Source of the DNA: Acidobacteriota bacterium
GTDB lineage: Bacteria > Acidobacteriota > Terriglobia > Terriglobales > SCQP01
DNA: 63,075 bases
NCBI GenBank assembly: GCA_004299485.1
Contig: SCQP01000002.1
Location: 296,966 to 360,040 of the forward strand
Direction of reading: 5' to 3'
Shown: piece by piece, positions 17,018 through 25,597 of the stretch
Numbering within the stretch: the stretch's first letter is position 1
How the letters are laid out: the number at the start of each line of letters is the position of its first letter
Notes under the pieces: generated by a model
The model's database searches: none
What the model was told of the DNA's origin: nothing
Seen by the model: only the letters and a program-made list of their open reading frames with translations
Translations under genes and position numbers: made by a program

Positions 17018-18142
17018 TCAGGGATTCTTCGGCGTACAACGCCTGAACTGCTCCGGGCTGAACACCGGGAGGGTGTGCGCTGCCGCTTCCGCCAGGTATG
17101 TTTCCAGCTCTTGCGCGCGTTGTCCGCAGGTGTGAGTGGTAAGCACATGCTCTTGTGCTGCGCGGCCCATGGCTGCTGCTTCTGGGGCCGTTACTTGGTC
17201 CAGAATCGCTAGCATCTCGGGGGTGCTCCTGGCGATGAGGATTTCCCGCCCGGGTTCAAAAAATTCAGCCAGCCCGGGCCAGGGATCCGAAATGATCGGC
17301 GTCGCCGCCGCCGCCGCTTCGAATAGCCGCACCGAAGGCGAATAGCCCGCTTCCACCATCGCTTGCCGGGTCAGATTCAGTGTGAAGCGCGACGTGCCAT
17401 AAAACTCCGTATGGCGCCCCGGCGCCAGGTGGCTTTGGTATTGGACGTTCGCCGGCCAAAGCTCCGCTTCTGGATACATGGATCCGGCTACGCGGAACTT
17501 CTGTCCCGGACTGCACCGCGCCGGTCCCAGCAGCAGCCGTTCGAACTTCGCCTGTCGGTCCGCGGCATACGTTCCCAGAAAGCTGAGAGTTGCTACAGGA
17601 TGCAGCGGCCGTTGCGCCTTGCGGTACTCTCTTTCGTCACACGCGCAATACAGGGGCCGCACGCACCGCGCATGCCAAAGCCGCTGGAGCTCCTCCAGCA
17701 CCGGCCCCCCCGTAAAACTCAGGTAGAGATCCAGCGCCGCGATCTGGTCCGCGCGCAGGTAACGGCAACTGCCCGCCCGTAGTCCTTCGAGCGTTACCGG
17801 TGTGTCAATGTCGTAGAAGCAGGTCAGCGTCGTCTGGTGGGCGAGCAGCTCATCCAGCAGGGGAATCGCGTCCGGAAAGTAGCTACCCACAATCACCGCA
17901 TCCGCTGCGCGCGCGGCCCGTAGGGCCACCGGTCGCACCTCGGTCCAGTGCTGGTAAAGCTGCAATCTCGCCTGCGGCGGCTGCGGCAGGTCGCGATGCT
18001 GCGCATACCATTCGAAGTCTTTTTCGAAGAACGTCAGCTCGTGACCGCGCCGCCGTAAACCGCCCAGCAGTCCGCGATAGGTGGTGGCGTGTCCGTTGCC
18101 CCACGACGAGGTCAGCGACAGGCCAAAGAATACCAGCCGCAC
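17018..18142 (-). CDS. CgeB-like glycosyltransferase
   Basis: This 374-aa protein has two Rossmann-like halves of a GT-B glycosyltransferase. The N-terminal start LVFFGLSLTSSWGNGHATTYRGLL and the C-terminal VRLFEAAAAATPIISDPWPGLAEFFEPGREILIA are typical of the CgeB / Glyco_trans_1_2 group, where the late Glu-containing segment binds the nucleotide sugar. The GTG at 18142 is chosen because the preceding gene stops at 18144 and the long upstream extension is Arg-rich shadow sequence. It is the last of four glycosyltransferase genes in a minus-strand run. It is related in order and sequence to the next gene upstream. Confidence 0.8.
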   Translation of the reverse strand: MRLVFFGLSLTSSWGNGHATTYRGLLGGLRRRGHELTFFEKDFEWYAQHRDLPQPPQARLQLYQHWTEVRPVALRAARAADAVIVGSYFPDAIPLLDELLAHQTTLTCFYDIDTPVTLEGLRAGSCRYLRADQIAALDLYLSFTGGPVLEELQRLWHARCVRPLYCACDEREYRKAQRPLHPVATLSFLGTYAADRQAKFERLLLGPARCSPGQKFRVAGSMYPEAELWPANVQYQSHLAPGRHTEFYGTSRFTLNLTRQAMVEAGYSPSVRLFEAAAAATPIISDPWPGLAEFFEPGREILIARSTPEMLAILDQVTAPEAAAMGRAAQEHVLTTHTCGQRAQELETYLAEAAAHTLPVFSPEQFRRCTPKNP

Positions 18143-18143
18143 G

Positions 18144-19289
18144 CTACGCCTCCGCAGCCGCCGGCTGTGGACGCGTCCCCGCCCCGTGCAACACCTTGTG
18201 GACGCGCAGCGCTCGCCGCCGGTAGGTGTGCTCCGCCAGCGCCCGCTCCCGCGCCTGCCGTCCGATCCGCGCCGCTTCCCCCGGCGAGATCTGCCGCAAA
18301 TGCTCACTTATATCCTCGGGGCCAGACGCCAGCAGGATTTCGCTTCCGGGTTGAAAAAACAGCGAGATCCCCGGCCAGGTGTCGCTGATGATCGCCGCTC
18401 CGGCTCCCGCCGCCTCGAAGATGCGCGTGGGCGGCGAAAATCCCGTCTCCGCCATCGACTCCCGGTTGAGATTGAGCACGAAGCGCGCCGAAGCATTGAG
18501 CGCGTTGTGCTCGCTCGAGGGAACAAAACCGCAGACGCTCACATTCCTGGGAACCACCCCCGGCTCTACCTTCCAGCCTTCTCCTGCCAGCAGAAACTGT
18601 TGGCGTGCGTTCTGCTCGGCCGCGCCAAAAAAGAAGTATCGTACCCGCGCTTCCCGATCCGGCAGCCGGTGCCCCAGAAAGCTCACATCCGCCGCCCATT
18701 CTTCGCGCGCGTGCACTGGGTAGTGTGTCTCCGGATCGAGGCCGTTGTAGATTGGAAAACAACCGCGCGCCCCCAGCGCGCAGTAGCGCCTCACCACTGG
18801 CGGTCCACCCCCATAGGTGAAGATGAAATCGTACTCTGGCAAAAGCTGCCGCAGCGCTCGTGCTCCTTCCGCTGTTCCTTTTTCCAGCGCCGCCAGCGTC
18901 GCGGGCGCATCCACGTCCCAATACGCCACCCGCGGCCGGGCCCCAGCCGGCGCCGCTGCCGCCGCCTCCAACACCGCCGTTTCCAGATAATCGTCGTCCG
19001 CGCCAATCCCGCTGTGCTTGATGATCAGATCCGCTTCCCCCGCCGCACGCAAACACGCATCCAGCTCCCGCCGGTTCTGATACACCGGACAGTGGGCATA
19101 GGGCGGATCCTCGGCCAAATCTCGATGCTGCTGCCGCTCATAGATGTCCGGCTCGGCAAAGGTGATCTCGTATCCCAGCGCGTGCAGATATTTGTAGATG
19201 CCTCGATAGTAGGTTGCCGCGCCGTTCCAGTAGGCCGACGTCAGGCTCGATCCAAACACATATAACCGCAACCCGCTGCTACCGCCCAT
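18144..19289 (-). CDS. CgeB-like glycosyltransferase (paralog)
   Basis: This protein of about 381 aa is organised like its downstream neighbour: YVFGSSLTSAYWNGAATYYRGI at the N-terminus, a central YWDVDAPATLAALEKG, and RIFEAAGAGAAIISDTWPGISLFFQPGSEILLA near the C-terminus. The parallel motifs in the two neighbours (FGLSLTSSWGNGHATTYRG against FGSSLTSAYWNGAATYYRG) show duplication and divergence. The ATG at 19289 overlaps the previous stop by one base (TGATG). It probably adds a sugar to a surface glycan or to a protein. The donor is unknown. Confidence 0.8.
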   Translation of the reverse strand: MGGSSGLRLYVFGSSLTSAYWNGAATYYRGIYKYLHALGYEITFAEPDIYERQQHRDLAEDPPYAHCPVYQNRRELDACLRAAGEADLIIKHSGIGADDDYLETAVLEAAAAAPAGARPRVAYWDVDAPATLAALEKGTAEGARALRQLLPEYDFIFTYGGGPPVVRRYCALGARGCFPIYNGLDPETHYPVHAREEWAADVSFLGHRLPDREARVRYFFFGAAEQNARQQFLLAGEGWKVEPGVVPRNVSVCGFVPSSEHNALNASARFVLNLNRESMAETGFSPPTRIFEAAGAGAAIISDTWPGISLFFQPGSEILLASGPEDISEHLRQISPGEAARIGRQARERALAEHTYRRRALRVHKVLHGAGTRPQPAAAEA

Positions 19290-20431
19290 CAGCCCAGATC
19301 GTGACAGATAGCCTCCAGTTCCTGGGCGCGATGCCCGCATGTATGGCGCGCGGCAACCGTCGCGGCGCCCTGACGCCCCAACTCCTTTCGTTGCTTGGGC
19401 CGGGAGAGAAGTTGCACTAGCAAGGCCGCCGCTTCCACTCTGTTCCGCACTGGCCAGTAATCCTTACCGGCTGTAAATAATGTTTCCGAATCGGTCCAGG
19501 GCGCCGAGAGCAGCGCCATCCCGCTCGCCAGCGCCTCAAAGACGCGAATCGTCGGGATTCCCGGCAGCGCACCCGCATACGGACCGCGGGGAATGTGCAT
19601 CGTCACCCGCGCTCGCGCATACGCGGCCGGCGCGTCCAGATTGGCCAGATACCCACCGTAGCTGATTCCCGTCTGCTGCAGCCGCGCGCGCGCCTCTACC
19701 GGATACCGTACCCCGTATATTTTCGTCTTGGCCTGCGCCTCTCTCACTGGCTGGAACAGAAACTCCTCCAGCTCACGCGTCCGCTCCTCATCTCCCCAGT
19801 TGCCGAGCCAGACCACGTCGTCCACTGCTTCCGTCCCTCCACGCGTCCGAAAGTGAACGACGTCCGCCCCTTCCTGCAGCGTGTAGCTGCGCCGCGCCCG
19901 CCCGTCCTTCTCATAGAGCTGCCGCACACTTTCCCCAAACGCAATTACTCCGTCCAGTTCCCGCAGCGGCAGCCGGTCGAGTAGCGCCGGCTCGCTCCAG
20001 GCCCGGTGGTGCGTATCGTGCAGCAGGGTACGAAACCCGTACCGCCGCCGCTCGCCCAGCAACCAGGTGAACAATTCCGGTTCGTTCCACTCGTGAACGA
20101 TCACGACCTCCGCCTCGCGAAGCTCCTCTCGCCAGTCCTGTACCCACGGCAGCCCGTAGCGGCGGCTCAACGGCGTGCCGCTACCACCCGGCCCAAAGAG
20201 CCTTACATCTAGGTCGGGAAACGTCTCCCGCATCTGTTGCACCGCTTGCGCCCCCTTCGGCTCCTCCAGTAGATGGGCTAAGGACCAGCCGCCACGTGGC
20301 CCTGGCATCGGTTCATACAACCTCACCTCATGCCCTCGCCCCACCAGCGCGCTCGCCAGCCCGCGCAGAAAATGGGCATTGCCATGGTTCCAGTCCGACA
20401 GCCACGAGTGTGCAAAGTAGCGGATCCGCAT
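19289..20431 (-). CDS. Glycosyltransferase, CgeB-like GT-B fold
   Basis: The 380-aa protein begins RIRYFAHSWLSDWNHGNAHFLRGLA, again a CgeB-type N-terminus, with a middle segment VVIVHEWNEPELF and a C-terminal TIRVFEALASGMALLSAPW-type nucleotide-sugar site. It is the third related transferase in the run and more divergent than the other two. It lies 3 bp after the GT4 gene upstream and overlaps the downstream gene by one base, so translation is probably coupled along the operon. Confidence 0.78.
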   Translation of the reverse strand: MRIRYFAHSWLSDWNHGNAHFLRGLASALVGRGHEVRLYEPMPGPRGGWSLAHLLEEPKGAQAVQQMRETFPDLDVRLFGPGGSGTPLSRRYGLPWVQDWREELREAEVVIVHEWNEPELFTWLLGERRRYGFRTLLHDTHHRAWSEPALLDRLPLRELDGVIAFGESVRQLYEKDGRARRSYTLQEGADVVHFRTRGGTEAVDDVVWLGNWGDEERTRELEEFLFQPVREAQAKTKIYGVRYPVEARARLQQTGISYGGYLANLDAPAAYARARVTMHIPRGPYAGALPGIPTIRVFEALASGMALLSAPWTDSETLFTAGKDYWPVRNRVEAAALLVQLLSRPKQRKELGRQGAATVAARHTCGHRAQELEAICHDLG

Positions 20432-20434
20432 GCC

Positions 20435-21508
20435 TCAGCCACCGCCTTTGGCTTGCTGGTAAACATCTGCGTACGCCTCGGCCATGCGCACCGCCGAGTA
20501 GCACTGCCGTGCCCGCAGTCGTGCCGCCTGCCCGAGACTCTCTGCCCAGCCCGGTTCCCTCGCCGCCCGCTGCAATAGTTGCTCGAGCTGCCGCGAGTTC
20601 GCATAGAACACGGCCGCCGGCCCCCATAGCTCCCGCCATGACGCAATATCCCTCAACAGCAGCGCACAGCCGCACAGTGCCGCTTCCAGCACCGCTAACC
20701 CAAATGGTTCATACACGCTCGTGCCGATATAAACGCGCGCCTGCGCCAGGCACTGCTGCAATTCTTCCGCCGGCAGACTACCCAGCCAGCGCGTGCCTGC
20801 CGGGACCGCAGCCTCCCAGCCCTCCAGCGGATGCCGCCGTTCTCCGGCCACCAGCAGTTCCAATCCGCTGCCATCGAGGCCGCCCAGCAGCGCGATCCCT
20901 TTGCCCGCATCCCACAGCCGCCCCACCGCCAGCGCCACCGGCTGCTTTGGCACGCTCGGAATGCCTTCCATCGTCCGCCCATTCGGAATCACCTCAATCT
21001 CTCCTGATTTCGGCCAACGCGCCCGCACGTCGTTCTTAGCCACTTCCGACGGCGTCACCACTACCGCGGCACACTCCAGCGCCTCCCGCGCGAGTTGGGC
21101 ATACCAGCGCTGATAGCCATTATCCAGAGGCGCCACGCCACGCACCCGATGCCACCACGAAATCACGTCACTGTGGACCGTCAGCACCGTCGGCACGCCC
21201 GCCAAGGCTCCGCAGTACGCAAAATGGTTGCTGTGCAGGATCTCCGGCCGCCAGGTACGGCCCATGTGGCTCAGAAACGCCCGCCCTGCCTCCGCCTCCG
21301 CGGCCGGTATTTCGGCTGCGCCATTCTCGTCCATCCATTCCAGCCGGAACGGTGCCCATATTGCCGCGCCGTCTAGCTGCAACCGCGGACGCCGCGGCGA
21401 AAACACCACCACCCGCACCTCATGGCCGCGCGCCCTCAGTCCCTCCGCCAGTTCGCCCGCAAATACGCCCACGCCCCCGGTGGCGTCGGCGGTCATCAGA
21501 ATCCGCAT
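20435..21508 (-). CDS. Family GT4 glycosyltransferase
   Basis: This is a classical GT4 protein of 357 aa. The N-terminus MRILMTADATGGVGVFAGELAEGLRARGHEV has the glycine-rich acceptor-side loop. The acceptor/donor motif VIPNGR and the donor-binding EPFGLAVLEAALCG (E-x7-E) are clear. The ATG at 21508 is selected because the longer reading adds a low-complexity Ala/Gly leader and overlaps the epimerase end. It is likely to transfer a UDP-, GDP- or dTDP-activated sugar to a cytoplasmic lipid-linked acceptor. Confidence 0.88.
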   Translation of the reverse strand: MRILMTADATGGVGVFAGELAEGLRARGHEVRVVVFSPRRPRLQLDGAAIWAPFRLEWMDENGAAEIPAAEAEAGRAFLSHMGRTWRPEILHSNHFAYCGALAGVPTVLTVHSDVISWWHRVRGVAPLDNGYQRWYAQLAREALECAAVVVTPSEVAKNDVRARWPKSGEIEVIPNGRTMEGIPSVPKQPVALAVGRLWDAGKGIALLGGLDGSGLELLVAGERRHPLEGWEAAVPAGTRWLGSLPAEELQQCLAQARVYIGTSVYEPFGLAVLEAALCGCALLLRDIASWRELWGPAAVFYANSRQLEQLLQRAAREPGWAESLGQAARLRARQCYSAVRMAEAYADVYQQAKGGG

Positions 21509-21513
21509 GTGCT

Positions 21514-22689
21514 TCAGTCGGTCAGTCCAAAGGCCCGCAGCTCCGCGGTCGCGCCTTCCTGCGTCAGTGCCGCTACCGCTCCCGGCTGCCGCTTCCCCTT
21601 CACTTGCTGCCGCAGCCACGCTGCCAGCTCCACCAGGCCCTGCTCCAGCGATACCTGCGGCCGATACCCCAGTTGCGTGCGTGCCGCCGCAATGTCGGCA
21701 ATACAGTGGCGCGCGTCTCCCAGCCGGAACTGCCGCGTGATCTGCGGCTCCAGTTCGCGTTCCAAGGCCCGCGCCAGTCGCCCCGCCAGCTCCGCCACCG
21801 TCACCGTCTGGCCGCTGGCCACATTGAAAATCTGCCCCGTCCCTGGTTCACCCTCCAGCGCCAACTGGCACGCTGCCGTGACGTCATGCACACTGACGAA
21901 ATCCCGCAACTGTTTGCCGTCCTCGAAGACCTGCGGTCGCCGGCCCGCCAACAGCTCCGCGGCAAATACCGCCGCCACTCCGGTGTAAGGGTTCGCCAAC
22001 GCCTGATGCGGACCGTAGGCATTGAAAAACCGCAGCACCACCGTCGGAAGCTGGTAGGTCCGCCCGAACAGCAAGCACATCTGCTCTTGCACCCGCTTGG
22101 TCAGCGCATACATCGACCCCAACTGCGGCGCTTTGGCCTCATCGGTCGGCTCCGGCGCCAGCACTGTTCCGCACCGCGGGCAGCGGTTATCCCATTCCTG
22201 CCGCCGTAGTTGCTCGATCGCTCGCGCTCCCACCGTTTGCTCTTGCCCGCACGTGCTACAGCGATACCGGCCCTCGCCATAGATCGACATCGAGCCCGCC
22301 AGCAGCAGCCGCGCCAAGCCGCTCCCTGGCCGCCGCTGCCGCGCCAACAGGCTTTCCAGCAAGACCGCCGTGCCCTGCAGATTCGTGCGGTTGTAGCGGG
22401 CAATCTGGTACATCGACTGCCCCACCCCCACTATCGCAGCGAAGTGCACGACATGACTGATGCCCTCCAGCGCCCGTTCCACCGCCGCCCGGTCGCAGAC
22501 ATCCCCGACCTGCAATTCGGCCGCGGCGGGCAAATAGGAGGCCACACCCTCCGGGTGCACCTGCGGGTCCAGACAGTCCAATAATCGTACCCGGTAGCCC
22601 GCCGCCAGCAACCGCCGCGCGAGATGGGAGCCCAGAAATCCCGCGCCTCCCGTGATCAGTACCCCGCCGGCATGACCATTACTCTTCAT
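21514..22689 (-). CDS. NAD-dependent epimerase with zinc-ribbon insertion (dTDP-L-rhamnose 4-epimerase-like)
   Basis: This extended SDR of 391 aa has the nucleotide-binding GGAGFLGSHLA at 14-24, a catalytic Ser in LLLAGSMSIYGEG (about 133) and Y194-x3-K198. Between SMSIYGEG and the catalytic Tyr there is an insertion with two CxxC pairs (Cys144/Cys147 and Cys170/Cys173), a likely zinc ribbon. From memory, this insertion and the YGEG-x-Y-x-C pattern are found in dTDP-L-rhamnose 4-epimerases that make dTDP-6-deoxy-L-talose. That assignment is a family-level inference. It overlaps the upstream glycoside hydrolase gene by 4 bp and begins the transferase series. Confidence 0.82.
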   Translation of the reverse strand: MKSNGHAGGVLITGGAGFLGSHLARRLLAAGYRVRLLDCLDPQVHPEGVASYLPAAAELQVGDVCDRAAVERALEGISHVVHFAAIVGVGQSMYQIARYNRTNLQGTAVLLESLLARQRRPGSGLARLLLAGSMSIYGEGRYRCSTCGQEQTVGARAIEQLRRQEWDNRCPRCGTVLAPEPTDEAKAPQLGSMYALTKRVQEQMCLLFGRTYQLPTVVLRFFNAYGPHQALANPYTGVAAVFAAELLAGRRPQVFEDGKQLRDFVSVHDVTAACQLALEGEPGTGQIFNVASGQTVTVAELAGRLARALERELEPQITRQFRLGDARHCIADIAAARTQLGYRPQVSLEQGLVELAAWLRQQVKGKRQPGAVAALTQEGATAELRAFGLTD

Positions 22690-23594
22690 GCCGCCTCCTG
22701 CGCCATGTGTGCGCTGCCATAGCGCTGCGCCGCCCAGGCCGCAAAGCGCCCAAATTCCGCCACAGCAGCTGGCTGTGGCGGCGAAGCGTAATGCGGTTCA
22801 ATGCCCAGATGCGACGGCGTGTAGCACAACGTCAGCGTCACCTCGAACTCCGCTAGCGCCTCCATCTGCCGGTCAAACCAGCGTTGCGCATGCGGCCGGT
22901 ACCAGTCCGCCCAACTCAGTCCTGTGCGCACCTGCCGCACGCCGAGCCGCCGCAACCACTCCACCGCCGCTTCCAGACGCGGATCTTCAAAGTGAAACCA
23001 TTGGCACACTCCCATGCCCGGCGGGAACTCCTCCAGCGCCGGCTTGGGGGTCCCATCCGCCCGTACTAGTCCCATGTAGTAATGCCGGTAATACGCTGAG
23101 CCTTCACTCTCCCGGTGTCGGGTCGTTGCCTCCCAGGTGGGCGGTAGGTCCAAAAGGCTGTACCAGTGCAGCCGCTCCACCCTCCCCTGCAGCAGCTTCG
23201 CCGTCGTTCTCAGCCCAAAGACCTGCACCTCTTCCGCTCCGAACGACGAAGCCCCCGCTTCGCTCACCCACACCGGCCGCCCGCTCACCTGCTCCACCTC
23301 GGCAATCTTGCGCGGCCAGTCGTGAATCGGCCAGTGGTTCCAGTCCAGCGGAAATCCGTGCACCGACACCCGATCGACCGCCTCCAACACGCCCCGGCTG
23401 GCCAGCAGCTTCAAGAAAACCGGGTCGATGGGTGAAATGCCCCCCAGCGCCAGCGTCAGTTCCGGACGCACCCGCCGCACCGCGGCCACCGCCCCCAACA
23501 CCATGGTTGCAAAGCATCGCCACTCCGGATCCAGCTTGAAATTCCAGTGGGAAAGGTTGTTCGGCTCATTCCAGAGCATTAATGCATCCAGCAA
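22686..23594 (-). CDS. Glycoside-hydrolase-like TIM barrel, apparently circularly permuted
   Basis: The protein of about 302 aa starts almost directly with the acid/base motif LWNEPNN (Glu10), which in GH39/GH5-type barrels lies on strand 4. Then come VSVHGF (80), the nucleophile-strand motif VWVSEAGA (Glu112) and LHWYSLLD (142-149). After residue 193 the protein carries segments that would normally precede NEP: HFEDPRLEAAVEWLRRLGV, QVRTGLSWADW, VTLTLCYTPSHLG and a final helix AEFGRFAAWAAQRYG. A stop codon precedes the TTG start, so no N-terminal half has been missed upstream. It probably trims or recognises the glycan made by the operon. The start could instead be ATG 23579. Confidence 0.75.
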   Translation of the reverse strand: MLDALMLWNEPNNLSHWNFKLDPEWRCFATMVLGAVAAVRRVRPELTLALGGISPIDPVFLKLLASRGVLEAVDRVSVHGFPLDWNHWPIHDWPRKIAEVEQVSGRPVWVSEAGASSFGAEEVQVFGLRTTAKLLQGRVERLHWYSLLDLPPTWEATTRHRESEGSAYYRHYYMGLVRADGTPKPALEEFPPGMGVCQWFHFEDPRLEAAVEWLRRLGVRQVRTGLSWADWYRPHAQRWFDRQMEALAEFEVTLTLCYTPSHLGIEPHYASPPQPAAVAEFGRFAAWAAQRYGSAHMAQEAA

Positions 23595-23710
23595 GTTTCA
23601 CTCCGTGGCTGCAATGTGGTTGGATGGATGGGCTGGACTCTCGCTGGGGTTTGCTGGACCACTTCGCTCAGCGGTCGCTGTGCAGCGGTCGTATACTGGT
23701 TTGGGGCTCT

Positions 23711-25564
23711 ATGGGCATGTCTAGTTCCGGCACTCTGCTCACCTCCGCTGCTTCCTCGGTCAGCACGGCAACCTTGCTCAACGACTTTAGTCTGCAGGTC
23801 GCCACCGTCAACGGCAGCGGCAGCCAATCGTCCAACCTGGTGCTTTTGCGCACCTTGTTCCAGATGGGCATCCCCATTTCGGGTAAGAACCTTTTCCCCT
23901 CCAACATCGCCGGCCTGCCCACTTGGTATACCATCCGTGCCAGCAAGCACGGCTACGTCGCCCGCAAGAAGGAAATTGACTTCCTGGTTGCCCTCAATGC
24001 GGAGACCGCCCGCGAAGATGTTCTCGCCCTGGAGCCCGGCGCCAGCGTCCTCTACGATGAGCCCCTGGCCCTCGCCAAACTCCGCGCCGATCTCACTTAT
24101 TACTCACTCCCCTTCGATAAGCTTGTCACCCCTGTCTGTCCTCAGGCCAAGCTCCGCAAGCTCGTCCGCAACATGATTTACGTCGGCGCCGTTGCTCATC
24201 TGGTCGGTATGGAAATGCCGGAAGTCGAACGCGCCCTGCAGCGCCAGTTCGCCAAAAAGAAAAAGGCCGCCGACCTCAACTGGGGCGCCATCCAGGCCGG
24301 CTACGACTACGCCCGCGAGCATTATCCCCAGCCCGACCGCTGCCAGCTCCGGCGCATGCAGGCCACCCAAGGCAAAATCGTCATCGAAGGCAATGCCGCT
24401 GCCGCTTTAGGCTGCATGTTTGCCGGCGTTACCGTCCTCGCCTGGTACCCCATCACCCCCTCCAGCTCCCTGTGCGAGTTCCTGATCGACTATCTCAAAA
24501 AGTACCGCCGCACCGCCGACGGCAAAGCCACCTTTGCCGCCGTCCAGGCCGAAGATGAACTCTCCGCCTGCGGCATGGTCCTGGGCGCCAGTTGGATGGG
24601 CGCTCGTGCCATGACCTCAACCTCCGGCCCCGGCATTAGCCTGATGAGTGAGTTCGTCGGCCTCGGCTACTACGCTGAAATCCCCGCCGTCATCTTCGAC
24701 GTGCAGCGCGTTGGCCCCTCCACCGGCCTGCCCACCCGCACCGCACAGGGCGACGTGGCCTTCGCCGCCTGGCTTAGTCACGGTGACACCCGCCACATCG
24801 TCCTCCTCCCCGGCACCGTCGAGGAATGCTACGAGCTCGGCCTCGCCGCCTTTGATCTGGCCGAACGCTTCCAGACCCCCGTCTTCGTCCTGTCCGATCT
24901 CGATCTCGCCATGAATCACTGGATGGCCGATCCCTTCCGCTATCCCGAAAAGCCTTGGGATCGCGGCAAAATTCTCAGCGCTGACGACCTGCAGCGCCTC
25001 CAGGGGGACTGGGGCCGCTATCGCGACGTCGACGGCGACGGCATCAGCTACCGCACCATTCCCGGCAACGAGCACGCCATGGCATCTTATTTTGCCCGTG
25101 GCAGCGGCCACAACGAGCGCGGTCTGTATAGCGAAAAGCCCGACGATTACACGCACAATGTCGACCGCCTCCGCCGCAAGTGGGAAGGCGCCCGCGAAAT
25201 CGTCCCCCAGCCCGTCCTCGAGCACGAAGGCAAAGGTGAAATCGGTATCATCGCCTACGGCAGCTCCCACCCCGCGGTCATGGAATCCCTCGACCAGTTA
25301 CGCGCCGAGTACGGCATCGAGCCTTCCTACCTCCGTCTGCGCGCTTATCCTTTTGCCGGCGCCATCGCCGGCTTTGTCCGCCGCCACGCCCGCGTCTACG
25401 TCATCGATCAGAACCGTGACGGCCAGATGCATGATCTGCTCCTGACCGACCTTGGCGCCGAGCTCGGCGCCCGTCTCCATTCCATCCGCCATTACAACGG
25501 CCTCCCCGTCGACGCTCGCAGCCTGACCGATGCCCTCCGCTCCCAGGAGCACCAGACAAACTGA
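23711..25564 (+). CDS. korA: 2-oxoacid:ferredoxin oxidoreductase, alpha subunit (KorA-like, gamma fused)
   Basis: This subunit takes part in CoA-dependent oxidative decarboxylation of a 2-oxoacid, probably 2-oxoglutarate, with ferredoxin as acceptor. The N-terminal gamma-type domain (about 15-190) precedes the alpha pyrimidine-binding domain. The latter begins KIVIEGNAAAALGCMFAGVTVLAWYPITPSS and continues with DELSACGMVLGASWMGARAMTSTSGPG. The length of 617 aa resembles actinobacterial-type KorA. The ATG at 23711 (or 23717) is chosen because the longer frame starts inside the divergent hydrolase gene. TATACT at 23692 is a likely -10. The stop codon TGA is contributed by a 'CTGAAATACTG' repeat. 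Confidence 0.9.
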   Translation: MGMSSSGTLLTSAASSVSTATLLNDFSLQVATVNGSGSQSSNLVLLRTLFQMGIPISGKNLFPSNIAGLPTWYTIRASKHGYVARKKEIDFLVALNAETAREDVLALEPGASVLYDEPLALAKLRADLTYYSLPFDKLVTPVCPQAKLRKLVRNMIYVGAVAHLVGMEMPEVERALQRQFAKKKKAADLNWGAIQAGYDYAREHYPQPDRCQLRRMQATQGKIVIEGNAAAALGCMFAGVTVLAWYPITPSSSLCEFLIDYLKKYRRTADGKATFAAVQAEDELSACGMVLGASWMGARAMTSTSGPGISLMSEFVGLGYYAEIPAVIFDVQRVGPSTGLPTRTAQGDVAFAAWLSHGDTRHIVLLPGTVEECYELGLAAFDLAERFQTPVFVLSDLDLAMNHWMADPFRYPEKPWDRGKILSADDLQRLQGDWGRYRDVDGDGISYRTIPGNEHAMASYFARGSGHNERGLYSEKPDDYTHNVDRLRRKWEGAREIVPQPVLEHEGKGEIGIIAYGSSHPAVMESLDQLRAEYGIEPSYLRLRAYPFAGAIAGFVRRHARVYVIDQNRDGQMHDLLLTDLGAELGARLHSIRHYNGLPVDARSLTDALRSQEHQTN

Positions 25565-25595
25565 AATACTGAAATACAGATGTACTGAAACACTG
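25561..25595. repeat. Single-ended CTGAAATACTG repeat at korA stop codon
   Basis: The repeat core starts inside the last codons of korA (AAC-TGA) and runs with two more 'actgaaa' words almost to the korB start. It matches the right ends at 52958 and 48863 in its core but differs in the middle. No four-helix-bundle gene remnant is visible beside it. Confidence 0.75.
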
Positions 25596-25597
25596 CA

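Noticed and set aside
23582-23711. N-terminal half of the glycoside hydrolase upstream on the minus strand
   Set aside because: A TGA lies directly before the start in frame, and the sequence further upstream is the korA gene on the other strand.
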